A DNA stretch of 64,000 nt, taken from positions 122,607,415 to 122,671,414 of the forward strand of contig NC_089979.1 in NCBI RefSeq assembly GCF_036417845.1. The letters run 5' to 3'. The position numbers and the translations under genes were made by a program. Below are positions 12,901 to 26,045 of the stretch, piece after piece (within the stretch, counting starts at the first letter, position 1; the number at the start of each line of letters is the position of its first letter). The stretch comes from Apteryx mantelli. Its lineage: Eukaryota > Chordata > Aves > Apterygiformes > Apterygidae. Below the pieces are notes generated by a model. It did not search any database. It saw nothing but the letters and a program-made list of their open reading frames with translations, and was not told the DNA's origin.

Positions 12901-15900
12901 GGATATTCTGGATCGTTTTCCAGCACTTCACACTGAATTAAAGGTTTTATTTTAATGCACAAACGCCATTGTACTCCACTTTCAAACTCAGAGGCTCTTA
13001 AATTCATCTCGGCTCCAAAACCTTGGATATCTATCTTCTGGCACCTAAGTTTAAAAAAATCTGTTCTGAATCCTTAATGTCCTCTCATGCGCCAGACACT
13101 GCACTGCCCTCTAAACAGGGATGGTCAAGACGTTGCATATGCTGCAATACCCAGTTTCCTGAGCTGAAAACAGTGTGTCGCTCTTAACCATGAAATTCCG
13201 TCTTTCTTTTTCTAAAAATCTGTGTCATAACAATTAGCATGGCTGAAATGCATACTTGGCATTTTCATGAATTTCAGGCACGAATATTTTTACCTCACAC
13301 TACATTTGAAGTAGAAAAATAGTGACGTTCCCTGTCAGCACAAATAAAAGTGAAAGATAATAAATCACTGTCTTTTAAACTGTATCTGAGAATCGATAAA
13401 ATGCAAACGGTTACAAAGTAGCGGGTAGGAATACATTAAATATGAATGATAAGAAAGAGAAATAAGACTGGAAAACTGTGTATTTCATTATATGAGACAG
13501 AAGTGACAGAGAATGGTTCTGAGTTGGTAAAAGGGGAGAAGTTTTTTCAAACAAAATCGTATCTGACCACATATCCCTGTCCACTGTCCCTCTAATGGAG
13601 ATAGAATATATCATAACAGTGTCAACAACTTCCAAAAACTTTACACATCACTGATTACAAATGAAAATGTAATGCATTCTACACATGTTCTGGCTCTTAT
13701 CTCTCCTCCCGGAGAAAGCATTAAAGCCTCAGCCTGCTGTGGAAAATGTAGTATTCAGACATCTGTGACCAGTATGTGTAGAGAAGACAAGATAAGGTGC
13801 ATATCAAGCCTGCATCTGTGACAGGGGTCTCAGAGTCTCTGGAGACAGATAAATGAATGTATATGAAGACTGACTGAAAATTTTCCAGTTTAGCCTTTGC
13901 TTTCCCCATAAGTATTTGTTCTCTGCAGAATATTTTCTGCTTTGAAGGAAAAGCCTACCAAAAAATTTTTTGGCAAAATCCCCTCGGTTTTGCTTTTTTT
14001 TTGGCCTTAAAAAAAAAAAAAGTAATCCATTCTTGAGCAAAGGTACTGTGTATACACTGAAGACTTCCTGGCAAAAGCCCAGTCTGCTGGCCTACCATGG
14101 AAAGTAAGAAGTAAGCCGTTACGATTGCAGGACTACCTTAGAAATACAGACTGTGAAGGATTTGGATGTTTGAAGAATAAGTAGCCCTGAACAATAGCAG
14201 GTAAATAAATTGGAGCAAAGGCATGGGTAGCTACTTGGGTGAACAGTGGCCTGCCAGTCAATATGATAATATGGAAGCCAGCAGTAAGGGTCGGTAGCCC
14301 AAACTGGCAGTGTAGGTGAGATGAATAAGGTACAAGTTTCAGGCCTTCAGAGCAAGGCTCTTGAGTTTTACAGCTACAAGTCCAATCAGCTTTGCATGGC
14401 CAGCAATTTATTTTACTGCTTTAGAAACTTCAGAATAAAAAATGCAAATGCACCTTTGATGTGTTGATTACTTGGGGATGTACAAAACCATGAACAGAAG
14501 CACTAATGAAATGTCCCCTGGGTGCCTTCAAACACTGAAAGAGGACAGAGAAGAGGTTCTCTAGGAAACCGGAGATGCACTCCAAAGAGCGCTTAAGCTT
14601 GGCCAGCTGACAGCTAGTCACTTGTGCTCTGAACATCGTTGCTAGAAGGTATGTGATTCAAGTCAGGGGTGCAGTTGGTAGGATTAATTGTGTAAAGCCT
14701 ACAAGGAGGTTGGGATAGATTTGTTCCCAGTTGCATAAATGTTCAGGCCACTAAGAGGAAGAAAAGATTGATTGCTAGTTTATCCAAAATGGGAGGGAGG
14801 CGGGGGAGAGAGGTGAATAACACCTTCAATTAATCTAAATATTGATCTGAGTCCCAGATTCAGCTGGCCTAAATTCCACCTAAATCCCTATGCCTACCGT
14901 TTCCTATTGGTTGGCACCCCAAAGGCTTCCAAGTAATTATTCCAAAGATCTAAGTAAGGCTCTGAGCACAGAGCCACCTGTGTCTGCCAGTGGTCAACTT
15001 TAAGCACTCAGATTTATGTGGAATTCAGTCCTGATGAAACTGGGCCTTCGGGCAAGACTGCACCTCCATGGTGCTTACACAGGAAGATGCACACAGACCC
15101 AGTGCTTGTCCTGCCTCCTCTGACATCCTAGGGAAGGTAACCAATTTATTGCCTCTTCTATAACTTGCTTTTTTTCCTGTGTTTCAGTACCTCCAACCCA
15201 CATCCTCATTGGGTTTGCTCAGGAGAGAGCTAATACTGTACGTCTGATGAGTGTGTGAAATGTAAAGGTGAAGAAAACAATGACTCCTGCCCTTCCTGGT
15301 GGCATGATTACCAACCTTTTGCAGATCCTCTGTGTTATACCACAAGAAGTGAAGACCCTTTTACAAAGGGCAGAAACATGGAATTTCCCATACAATTATG
15401 GCCGATGTGACATGGTTGAACTTCTTCTTCATAGTCGCATTTCTCCATACCTCCTTAGAGCAAGTTCCTGGATCCACCAAAGATGGAAAAACAGTCATAG
15501 CAATATTCAAAATGCTGTCTATGACTCAGCAGTGAGCCCTTCCTGGTGATTTACCGATCAAACATCTTAAAGATCAAATATTTAGGGATTGGGATGCTAG
15601 GAGTGGAGAGGATCTACCAAATAAGAACTTTTTTACAAAGTTTTCCATGGATTTAAGAAGCACTGTTGTTCCTAAACTCTCATGCTGTGTTATGAGATAG
15701 GGCAGACAGGTGTGGCCCTAACTTCAGCAGCACAAGTAATAAATACATTTAGCAGCTAGATTAGCATAATTGCCTGCCTAGTCAGCTAGCATGCAAAGTG
15801 CACAAACAAGTATCATAACAGTTTTATTACATGTACATGCTTGTGTTTCCTTGAGACATGATAAAACAAACAGAACAGTAATTTTAGAACAAGCAGTAAA

Positions 15901-18900
15901 AAAATTTAAAAAGACAATGAGTAATTTAAAACAAACATTGAGAAAACTGTGTCTTAAAGAAATCTTTCCAAGCTGAACCCCAATTACAGTTTACTCACAT
16001 GTGAAAGAACAGATGTTATGACACAATGTATTACTGGTCAAAAAGGCTTATATTTTGTTTTGTTCCATTATGAAATATATTCCTGTGCAGTAATTTATAC
16101 TCTTCAATGTAAAACCATCAGGTATGATTCCATCTGGAAATATTTTAATGGGTGATTGGTTGAGAAATGTCCCCACCCTTTCTTATTTCAAACAACAGAT
16201 AAGGAATATGCCTCTTATTTCTCAAGTACAGTATTTAGCTCTTGCAGATAAGATTGTACAGTTCCTTTTGAAGAGCTTAAATATTAGTGCTTTATAATAG
16301 AGTTTTAAATACATTTCTAACAATCCACTATAATTTCACAAATATTACATAAGCTGGTAAAAATAGAAAAAGTGAAACATCTTTGATGTTACAGCAACAT
16401 ACACCTGGCTATTAAATCAAGTAAAATAATCCACTGGGGGTTGCTCATTTTGCAAATGGCAGATTATAGATGTTGCAGTGAACAGTGGGAACAGTGAGCA
16501 AGGTGCAGCTGGAGTAGTCTGTCAAATCCTGAGTTTGATTTATAGTAATGGAGTTGCATTGACATGAGAACAGAATTTGGCCCTGAAATTAGATCTTCAA
16601 GTAAAATTTCAGCTTGTCTGCAAGAAACAACGCAATCAGTATTCAGAGTGAAATGTAAAACACAGAAAAATATATTCACTATAGGTAATATACACTCATA
16701 TATACATTATAGTAGTATTAAATAAACAGTCTCAAGCATCCTCTAAAATAGTTTTTAAGTGAATGTGGTCATAGTGTCTTGGGACAAATACTGCTAGACA
16801 GGTAGTTATCAAATGGAAGGAAAAAAAAGATTCAAAACTAAAAATGAAGGGCCTGAACTCTTTCTTGAATTTCCAGTCCTAAAACTGGTGCAGTGAAGAG
16901 ACTTAAAATCTCATAGATTTTGTTGGTTTGGGTCTAAAGAATGACTAATCACGGTCTTTCTCTGGACCAGAGCACAGGCAGAACAGTGGCCTCATGCTAT
17001 AACTCGCTCAGTTTCAGTCCTCAAAGAATCTTGTCCCTTTGATTCTCCATGGGACTGTTTGCAAAAAAGGGCTCAGTGTGACTTCAGGAAAATGTTGACA
17101 CAGCTTCAGAGATGTCAGTGACAAATCCATCTCAGCTATAAAATAGTTGCTGCAGGAAGGCAGAGAAATCCCCGTGTTCATCTTGAAGCTTGGCAACCCT
17201 TTTGAATGAATGTTCTAATTAGGAACCACAACATCCTATTTCTTTTTTAATACACTAGTTGCAAATGGACAACAAATGTTATTTAGCAGTGCTTGAGCAA
17301 GAGAATGTCATTGTTTAAACATGAAAATGGAATTTAATTTTCTGTATTCAATTATGTTTGGGTTTGCCTTTCATTTTGAGTTAAACCTGGAGACTAAAAA
17401 TAAATGTGGCTCCAATATTATTTCTCTTTGTAAAATGGGAAAGGATGTTAAAGAACATATCCAAGTTGCCTGGAACAGCACAAAGTTTACTGTCTAAAAC
17501 ATAGTAAACCTTTTGGTTGTTCAAATAATCATGCATAGTTATTTTGCATTGTTTGAATTTTCAATTGCTGTATTATGTGATAGATCCAATAAATCAGTTT
17601 CTGAAGTTGCATTTCTATTTCTTCTCTTCTTTTTTTTTTTTTAAGATACAACCTCTGTGAGAATGGTTCTTTCCTTTCTTTCTCTCTTCCAAAGATCTCA
17701 ATTTATTGTGCACCTACTCAGCATCAACAGCAAGTCATTACAACAAAACTGTATTTTTTCTCTTTTCACCCTGAATTGAGAAATTATATAGTAATTTTGC
17801 AAATCAGAAATCTGATGAGTTAAATGTATAGCATTCTTCCCAGTCTACCTAAAGACATGATACAGAAAGGGAGACTGAATGAAAGGGAAAAAAAAAAAAA
17901 TAGAAGGACTGTCTCATGGCTTTTAAGCCATAGCCCAGACTGAGGAGGAGGCGTAGGTGGATATAATTTCCGCAGTACTGGTAGGGAAGCACAGGCCAGG
18001 GCTGGAGCTGTGAATTCTTTGGAATGTGCAGCTTAAAACCTGTTAACACTGGAAAGCTAACCTGCCTGTCTCTCTTTACTCCACCAGGTGAATTAAACTA
18101 GATTGCTTTAACATTTTGGTTTTCCTGCACTGGCAGAGATTATTTTGGCTGCCTTTGCTGCAGCGCTACACACAGATGCATAGATATTTAGTAAGCCATT
18201 GATTAGAACACAGAAAAAAACCCAAACTTTTGTTGATATGAATTTTTGTAATGTTTTATTTCAAAACTAAAATGTTGCACTTCTAAAATGGCAACACTGC
18301 CCTTTTAAGTGAACATCAGTTATTTCATGGAACATTTTGCTGCGTAAAAAATGATTACAGCTGTCCCATGTCTACAATTGCCCTCAAAGATGCAATTCTC
18401 AAGCTTGCTTTCTAAGACATTGCTTATTTTTAAATCTGTGGCATTACATTGTTGAGATGTGGTTTTACAGGTCTTCAGTTACAGGTTTCTGTGCTCCATC
18501 TTGTCATTTTCTACAGTGCACAGGATGTAATTAGGCTTTCTTTTAAGTGCATGGAAGAAGCTACTGTTGTTAAAGCAGGGATACATACTGGAGAAATTCC
18601 TAAGGACCCTTCATTACGTAACGCATGTTTGATCACACCTAAAAATAAATAACAATGATAGTACTGTAATAAGCTTTTGAATATTTGCTTTTTAGGATGT
18701 GATGGTCTTATTTCATTTATAAAAGTGGCACTGTGGAAGATATAGGTCATATCCTAGCCATTAGCACTTATGCTTCAGTAACAAACATTGGGGTTGATTA
18801 ACTGGTCACATGATCAGAATTCTAGTTTTGATTTTAATACAAATTAATTGCATACTTTTTCTGTAGCAGCAAACATATGACTGATTTTCTGCACGTCCTA

Positions 18901-20189
18901 CTATTTAGTGTATTCAAACCCTGTATTTCATGAAGAAATTGAAAAGAATCCTTTCTACAAATTATTTTCAGAGACTCTTTCGCCATGGATTTGTTCTTCA
19001 GAAATCTAAGGACACTTCTTCCTAAACTTCACCTTCCCTTCTTCCTCCAGGGTCAGTGCTGCTTTCTTTATCCCTCTACCCTGGCAAGCTGGATGGGGAA
19101 CTCTGAGAAATCTGTCTGTACAGAGTCTTCATCAGCCAACGAGACCCCTGAATGATGAAACCTGGCATTTCTTCCCAAAGGCCTCCCAACCTTTCCCAGA
19201 ACAGAGAATGAAAGAGAGTACTTTTGAGTTAAACTCATGACTACTATAAAGTAACATGTTAGCACTAAGGAAATTCTTTTCTGCAACTGACTCACTTTTT
19301 CCTTACTCTGGCTCTCCTGGAAGAGTTACTGGGAATCCCTAAATAACTTTGGCCAAGCCCAAAACCATAAGTGAAATGGAATGCAAATCACTAATCTTAG
19401 AACCACTCCTAACTTTACTATGTTTAATTAGTTTATCACCTGCAACACTAATGGCACGTCCACAGACCTTGGGCCTCTACCTTCCCAGACAGATTCGTAC
19501 ATTTTTATGCTTTTGGACCGAGGCATTAGGAGGCCACATCATATCTGACTTCATTCATCATTTCTACGCCTGATTTTCTTTTAATGTTCTATTCTTATTT
19601 CAGTGAAGTGAGAGCCTGTGGAGGGTACTGGCTTGCTAGAACTAGGTGTGAGACAAAGGTACCATAGGAAGGGCAAAGTTTCTGCACTACTTCTGTGCTA
19701 ACCAGGTCTCAGAAAAGCTGCGTGCTGGGTTTCATTCTGATTTTTTTGTCCCCTTTGCCTGTCGTAAGTAAGGTGGTGTAGTGGGGTAGTGCCACATCAC
19801 AGGTTTCCTGCCAGTACAATGATCCCCTGTCTCTGTCTCTTGGCCTCAGTTATTTATATCAGCAGCTGGGTTGGTATCTTTGACCCAAAAGCAAGTGAGG
19901 GATGAGGAGACACAATACATGCTTCTTTCACAGCGGGCAGCAACTCTCTAATTGTCCTTGGCACCAGCTGGAATCGCAGCTCTCCACCCCCAGCAGGAAG
20001 CACAGACCTTCTTCCTCCACAGCACTAAAGTACCACTGGCTTTGCTTTGTGTCTCTCCTCGCCCAGGACAGCACTGCCTGTGGGTGTCTGTGCCCTTCTC
20101 TCCTTCCTGGAGGGAGGAGAGACCTTTTGGAGAGACCTGGAGCGTGATGGAGCAACTATGTAATGATGAGGTCTACTGAGTGTCAAGCA
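12901..20189. other. Intergenic sequence, proximal part
   Basis: AT-rich non-coding DNA without recognisable exons. It contains homopolymer tracts (poly-A/T at 13995-14025, 17630-17642 and 17888-17900) and a perfect 16-bp palindrome at 13958-13973 made of CC, six A, six T and GG. I see no RNA gene or intact transposon. Confidence 0.65.
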
Positions 20190-21440
20190 GAGGATGATAG
20201 TCACTTCGCTCAATCTCCTGGCCGTGCTCCTGCTGATACAGCTCTGGGTGCTGTTAGACTTCATCCCTGCCAGGGGCATGCTGGCTCCTGCTTACCTACT
20301 GTCCCCTAAGACCCCCAGGCTCTTCTCAGCAGGGCTGGTCCCCAGTCAGGCAGTCGCAGCCTGTACCCTGCAAGATGTTAGTCTGTCCCAGACACAGGGC
20401 ATTGCATTTGTCCTGGCTGAATTTCATGAGGTTCCTGTCAGCCCATTCCTCCAGTCTAAGTCCATGGCAGCTCTACCCTTGAGCCTTAATTTGGTGTCAT
20501 CTGCAACCTTGATGAGAGGGCACTTTGTCACCTCCCCTAGGTATTGATAAAGATGTTAAATAGGACAGGTCCCAGGATAGACCCCTGTGGTACTTGTTAC
20601 TGGCCTCCAGGTAGAATAGAGCCCATTAATTACTACCCTCTGAGCCCAGTCATCCAACAAGTCTTTTATCCATCCGGTTGTCCACTCATCCAGACCATAA
20701 TGTCCTAATTTGAATATAAGATTATTGTGGGAGACAGTGTCAAAAGTCTTGTTAAAGTCAAGGCAAATGACATCTGCTGCTCTCCCCTCATCCACAAATC
20801 CAGTCATTTCATCATAGAAGGCAATCAGCTTGGTGGGGCATGATTTACCCTTGGTAAATGCATGCTGACTGCTCCAAACACCTTTGTATCCTTCCTGTGC
20901 CCAGAACTGTCTTCTAAGAGGACACGGATCTTCACATGGACTGCAGTGAGGCTGACTAGCCAGTAGTTTCCCAGATTGTCCTTTTGGCCTTTTCTCAGGA
21001 TGGGAACAACATTTATCTTTCTCCAGTCATTGGGGACCTCCCCCAGTCCCCATGACCTCTCAAAGATGGTAAAAGGGGGCCTTGCAGTGACATCAGCCAG
21101 CTCTGTTGGCACCCTTGGATGTAGCTCACCCAGTCCCATGGATGTTTCTCAGTTGAGCCCTCTCAAGTAATCCCTGACTCAATCCTCATCCCCTGTTGGT
21201 AGTTCTCCTCCTTGAATCCTGTCTCTAAACACGGAGACCTGGGAGACCTTGTTAGTGAACTCTGAGGCAAAGATGGCCTTGAGTAACATAGCTTTATCTC
21301 TTTTTTGTTGTTACTAGATTATTTGCCCCATTCAGCAACATTTTCCTTGTTCAGCCTTTTACTACCAGAGCTCTGGCAGAAGCTCTTCATGTTGCCCTTT
21401 AGGTCCCTTGCAAGTCTTAACTCCAGCTGAGGTTTGAATT
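20190..21440 (-). mobile_element. CR1 LINE retrotransposon fragment, reverse transcriptase region
   Basis: Read on the minus strand, this stretch encodes degraded pieces of CR1 reverse transcriptase. One frame (21139-20825) has the segment LADVTARPPFTIFERSW followed by GEVPNDWRKINVVPI. The next (20807-20556) has CLDFNKTFDTVSHNNLI, the finger/palm region with the LDF-KAFD motif, then WIKDLLDDWAQRVVINGLYS. These match the CR1 family closely but are broken by stops and frame changes, so the copy is dead. On the + strand the flanks also read as reverse-complement CR1, for example the GGTGTCATCTGCAA segment near 20494. The outer ends are estimated. CR1 typically leaves 5'-truncated copies in bird and reptile genomes. 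Confidence 0.93.
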
Positions 21441-21625
21441 CAGAAAAGAGGCTTTGTGTGATTCCTTTGGACGTTTGCTGCAGTTTCTGCATCACCACAG
21501 AAACCCGAGTTACCTACTCTGATGATGGAAATGTACTAGATTTTCAAATGCAAGCACCAAGACTATTAAGAAATGTAATATCTGAATGTCACGAATAATC
21601 TCAGTATAAATCTTACTATTCTATA

Positions 21626-21655
21626 TCTGCTTTGTTCTGCTTTGTTCTGCTTTGT
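21626..21655 (+). repeat. Tandem repeat, TCTGCTTTGT x3
   Basis: Three exact copies of a 10-base unit in a row. Confidence 0.95.
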
Positions 21656-21764
21656 CAGGGAAACTGGTAATAATTTAATAATAAAAGGGAACTAATGAGG
21701 CCTATGGATTTGTGCCTCATGCTTGGATTATCCAGTGTGTAATCAAGTGTGATTTTTGACTGAC

Positions 21765-21791
21765 GCTTTTTCCATCCCAGGGGGAAAAAGC
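21765..21791. repeat. Short perfect hairpin
   Basis: GCTTTTTCC at 21765-21773 is the exact reverse complement of GGAAAAAGC at 21783-21791, giving a 9-bp stem with a 9-nt loop. No function is implied. Confidence 0.6.
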
Positions 21792-22310
21792 CACTCTCAT
21801 CCATGTGGATCCTCTGTGACTAATAAAGTGTAAGCTCACACGGCAGCTTTTGCTTTACTGGGAGTACGGGTAGGGTCACTTTCCACTACCTAGCTCTAGT
21901 TTCATGATACTTATGAAAACACATTATCCTGGTGATATCTAGCCCTTTAACGCAGATTTGGCCAGTGGGTTCAGGGTTATTAGGGAGAACGGACAGATCG
22001 GCAAAGACTGGTCCAAAGTCATTATGTAAGTCTCACTCACACTGAAACAGCCTCAAAACTTTCACCACTTTGCATTTCGATGAATGAGGTGTGCTTTCAC
22101 TGTGGCATAACTAAAACACATTAGCTACCTTGTCGTGCAACCAATGTGGAGATGAGGCACTTCACTATAATTGTGAGGTAAACCAGGTGAGGTCAACCAA
22201 AGCAGAAGCACAGTTCTGAGCTCTCCTAGCAACCTAGCTGTAGGTACTACAGGAGCTTGTCTGATTTTACAGGTATGTAGCTATCATATCAATTAAGTTT
22301 TCTCTGTGAA

Positions 22311-22330
22311 CCCCCCTCCCCCCCCCCCCC
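22311..22330 (+). repeat. C-rich homopolymer tract
   Basis: Nineteen C residues in 20 bases, interrupted by one T. Its length is likely to be unstable. Confidence 0.9.
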
Positions 22331-24039
22331 GCAAGAAACAAAACAAGGCCTTGTGCCCCTGAAGACAAAGCCCAGTGTAAGTGACTGTATATGTGGCAGG
22401 AGATTAACGTTAGCCTGTTTGGGGAATGGTATCAGTCTCCCCCTAGCAGCATGGAATTTAGTGTGGCCAGGAAAAAAATTGCCTGAAAAACGGCATATTA
22501 GCCTGTGCTGAATTCCAGCCTAGTGTGACTGCTAGACTCCTTCCAGTCCCCGTTGTCTCCCCTTAAGTGTTGCATGTATCCTTGATCTTCTCACTCTTTT
22601 TCCAAGCCTCACACATATTCTTTTACAAACACTCATCTCACTGAGTGAAAGAACCATTGTATTACACAATAGTGACCCAAAGTATAGGAACTCACAACAG
22701 CAATATTGCAGTTCAAAATAATCACATTTTCTTCTGCAAATCTATCCTTTTCCATCCACCTGTTCTCCTCCATAAACAAACACAAATGCGCTGAATGGTT
22801 TAGTAGCTGAGTACATCCGAGTGTGCACCGTGCATGGCAGCTTCAAGCAGATAATATGATTTCTCACAAATACAGAACAATCCTTTAGGCCAAAATACTT
22901 TGCAAAGGGAGGCCTTTAGTAGCACTGCATTGAAGAATCTTTGTGACTTTCATGTGTATATGTTCTTCGTATGAATGCTCCTTCTCCAAAATGGAAATGA
23001 AACTCAAACAGAAAAAAAAAGGAAATCACAGCTTTTATAAAATAGAAATGAAATTGAATTAATGAAAATGAATGAAAATGAATTCACTTTACAGAGCAAC
23101 AAACATTAGACTTGATCTGATTGTTGTAGGCTCAGAAATCCAAGTGGTGCATGCTGCACAACAGTGCAAACTGATTTGAGAAATCAGTGATCATCAGGCA
23201 GCCTGAGATGGTGGGCTGGTTATTGCAATCTCTTACATCAGATTGATGTTGCAAATTCAAGAATCAGTTGTGTTGTACTGGTTTTAAATTGGTGTAAGAG
23301 TGGGGATTCAGGCCCATTGAATGTTGTAAATGATGGCAAAAATGAAAATCTCATTTTCACTAAGAAGCAGTGATTCAAATCAACATTATCTCAAAATCTT
23401 GATGTATTTTCTTCTATTTCTCTTTTGTAATGTTAACATATGAAAACATGAGGTCTCTTTTATTACATATGATCACACTATTTCAGTTTAGTAGTTTCCT
23501 GACTGTATTTTCTAGTTGAGTTTATTCACAAATTATTGGTTGCAACACAGGAAATTCAATAGCCCCTGCTATGAAGTGTAATATAATCTTTTCATGAAGG
23601 AATGACACATAAACTTTGTCAAACATAGAGAAAACAGAAAGGTAGATATCAAACATTCTTCTTAAAATTGGGCTTCGGTATAATGAGGTTTTCTGTTCTT
23701 TCTCCACATGCCTTTATTGGCCATTTCTATTTGAGAACGGGTACTACGCAACGTGCCGCTTTTGAGTCTTTCCCTGGCTGTTCAAAGATTTTCTTGTCTT
23801 GATCTTTGGAGGGAAGTCTTGCATCCTTTCTGATATGGTGAGCAAAGGCTTTGCACGTATCCTGTCGCACAGAGGAGCCTGGATACTGCCGTCGCACCGT
23901 TCCAAGGTTTCTCCCTCCCCTTCATTACATCAGATGTACAGCTGTTTCTCTCCGAAACACCTGCCAGGCTCATTCCCTGGCCTATTTTCTCTCCCTAGCC
24001 TCAGTGTCACGCTTTCACCACCCCTACTTTCGCCACCCC

Positions 24040-25540
24040 GCTTCACCCCCAGCCCTCGCCGGCTCATCGCACTGCGGCGCGCCTGGCCGCACGGGACCCC
24101 ACGGACACTGGGACACAAGCCCGCCTTTCCGCCCCGTCCCCCCGCGGTCTGATCAGCGAGGGAACAACGATGCCGAGGTCTGGCGGCGCCGACCGGGCCC
24201 CGCGGCTCAGCACCGCCCTCCGTACCGGGCCAAGGGCGCCGGCCAAGCTGCCGCAGCGCTGCCACCGGGGAAGCCGGCCCTGCGGGCTTTGGGCGCGCCC
24301 CGGGGTCTCAAGGGCTGACGCTGACCCTGCCCCGCACTTTTAGAAGGCCGGAGCCCCGCCGGGCCGAGCCGGGCCGGCCGGCGGCGCTGCCCCGGGCAAC
24401 GCCCGCCCTGCTTTGCCCTGCCCCGCCCCGCCCCGACCCGCCGGGGCGGCCTCCCCTGCCCCGCCCTGCCCTCCCCGCTCGCCGCCCCCACCCTCGCGCA
24501 CGCCCAGGCCCCGCCCCTCCTGCTGCCGAGCGCGCTTTGCCTCCCCCCATTGGCCGGCCGTGACGGCAATAGCGCGGCCTCCCCGGCGCGCAGGCGCAGC
24601 GGCCCCTGGCTCGCGGGCTCGCGCGGGTGTCTGTTGCCCCGCCCCGCCCCGCCCCCTTCCCCCCCCCCCAACGGCTCGCCGCGAGCCGCCGCGGCCGTTG
24701 TTGTCAGTTGCGTCTCAGAGTCGGCAGCGGCGGGCGCCGGGGCCCGGCGGAGCGGCAGCCAGCGGGGCGCGGGCAGGAGCTGCCACAGCCGCCGCCCCCG
24801 AGACCCTGCGGCCCGGCCGAGGTCCCCGCTGCTCCCGCCGGGCGCTCTGACCTTTCCCTTGCCTTCCCTTTCGAGCGCCGCGCTCCCCGGCCCCGCCGCC
24901 GCTCCCGCGGGCAGTCGCGGCGGGTGCTGCCCATGCTGGGGGCGGCGCGGGGCGCGGCGGCCCGAGGAGACGCTGCTGCCGGAGGGAGTAAGTTGCCGGC
25001 GGGGGTAGGCGGCGTTGGGCCGGGCCGGGCTGGACCGGTAAGGATGGGGCCGGCCCGGTGGGGTGTGGTGGGCTCCCTTCCTCCCCTCCCGCCGTCTTTC
25101 CGTTTCTCCTGGAGGCGGCCTCGCCCGCCGGCCTCCTCCCGACCGGCCCAATGGCGGCCTCGGCCCGGGAGGAGGCGGCGAGGGGACGTTTCCCGGCCGC
25201 CGAAGGTCGGTGTGTCGGTGCCGCCCGGGGCTTGAGGAGAGGGATTTGGGGCGGGGGAGGGGGGGAGAGGCGGGTGTTGCGGCGGGGGCTCGGAGGGAGC
25301 CTCCCGTGCCCCGCGCGAGCCCTGTCCTCTGCAAGCCGTGTCGGTGCGCTGCGTTCCCACAGCAGCGGGAGCAGCGCGTGTGGGGAGGCGTGTGTGTGTG
25401 AGACAGGCTGCCCGCCGCGCCACTGACATCTGACCCTGCGCGTGTCCGTGTGTCCGCCCGGCTCCGTGTGCGCGCACTGCAGGGTCACCGCGGGAAAAGT
25501 GGTGGCGAGTTTGCCCCTCCGCCGCCCTGCTGCCCTCGCC
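24040..25540 (+). promoter_or_regulatory. SNRK: CpG-island promoter of SNRK
   Basis: CpG dinucleotides and G+C rise abruptly at about 24040 and fall off by about 25540, against a CpG-poor AT-rich background on both sides. GC-box arrays matching SP/KLF sites lie at 24421-24439 and 24637-24656. An inverted CCAAT box (ATTGG) is at 24549-24553 and an NRF1-like site (CGCGCAGGCGCAG, one mismatch) at 24586-24598. Downstream of the putative first donor are a CCAAT box (25148-25152) overlapping a YY1-like ATGGCGGC, and a run of G-tracts (25247-25295) that could form a G-quadruplex. No TATA box was seen, as expected for a widely expressed kinase gene. Islands like this are often bidirectional, but I see no minus-strand gene. 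Confidence 0.9.
24700..24987 (+). other. SNRK: Probable SNRK non-coding exon 1
   Basis: This GC-rich segment lies just downstream of clustered GC boxes and ends at a perfect GTAAGT donor (24988-24993) in the context GGA/GTAAGT. That donor is the best in the CpG island on the + strand. The 5' end is only estimated from the position of the GC boxes. No SNRK coding potential is present. One ATG at 24933 opens a frame that would run through the splice junction into exon 2. Assignment to SNRK rests on strand, position and absence of another gene between here and 39230. Confidence 0.6.
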
Positions 25541-26021
25541 AGCTCCGCCTCGTGTTTTCTGTCTCTTGGAAAAAAATAACATAAAATAAAAAATAAACAA
25601 GTAGGGCGAAATCCCTCCGGTTAGAGAATCGGTCCAGTCACAGGTGCGTTTTGGGGGAATGACAGTGCATCTTACCCCTTGGAACCAGATGCATAGCCAA
25701 CAGGTTTGTTCGGAGTGCGAGCTGGTGTCTTTCCTGCTTGGAGCTGAAGCATGTCTCTGACAAAGACCGAAAGCACAGATATCCCTTGTTCTTTGACAAT
25801 ACTTACATTGCTTCTGTCAATATATTCGTTGTATTGAATTTACTGCCTTTAGGTCACTATAGAAATCGTTTTGATAAGTAGATATGTCCTGGAAAGGTCT
25901 CTGTGCTCTTTGCTGGGCAGGTTTTAGCACCCATATGGTTCTCCACTAGTTAAATTTATGGAAGATGACTTTTTAAAACGTTTGTTGTTGATTTGCAACC
26001 TCAGTAATAGCTAAAGGACAG

Positions 26022-26045
26022 ATTATTATTATTATTATTATTATT
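26022..26045 (+). repeat. Microsatellite (ATT)8
   Basis: Eight exact ATT units, within intron 1. Confidence 0.95.

Larger units (their letters stand above)
21441..24039. other. Intergenic sequence between the CR1 copy and the CpG island
   Basis: No coding exon is recognisable. The segment holds a triple 10-mer (21626-21655), a small hairpin (21765-21791), a C-rich tract (22311-22330) and a GAAAATGAAT-type run near 23050-23085. Proximal enhancers of SNRK could lie here, but I see nothing diagnostic. Confidence 0.65.

Noticed and set aside
24207-25600. Long open frames (up to 375 codons) on both strands of the CpG island
   Set aside because: Stop codons are rare in very GC-rich DNA. The frames overlap in several phases, are low-complexity Pro/Arg/Gly/Ala, and match no family, so they are compositional artefacts.
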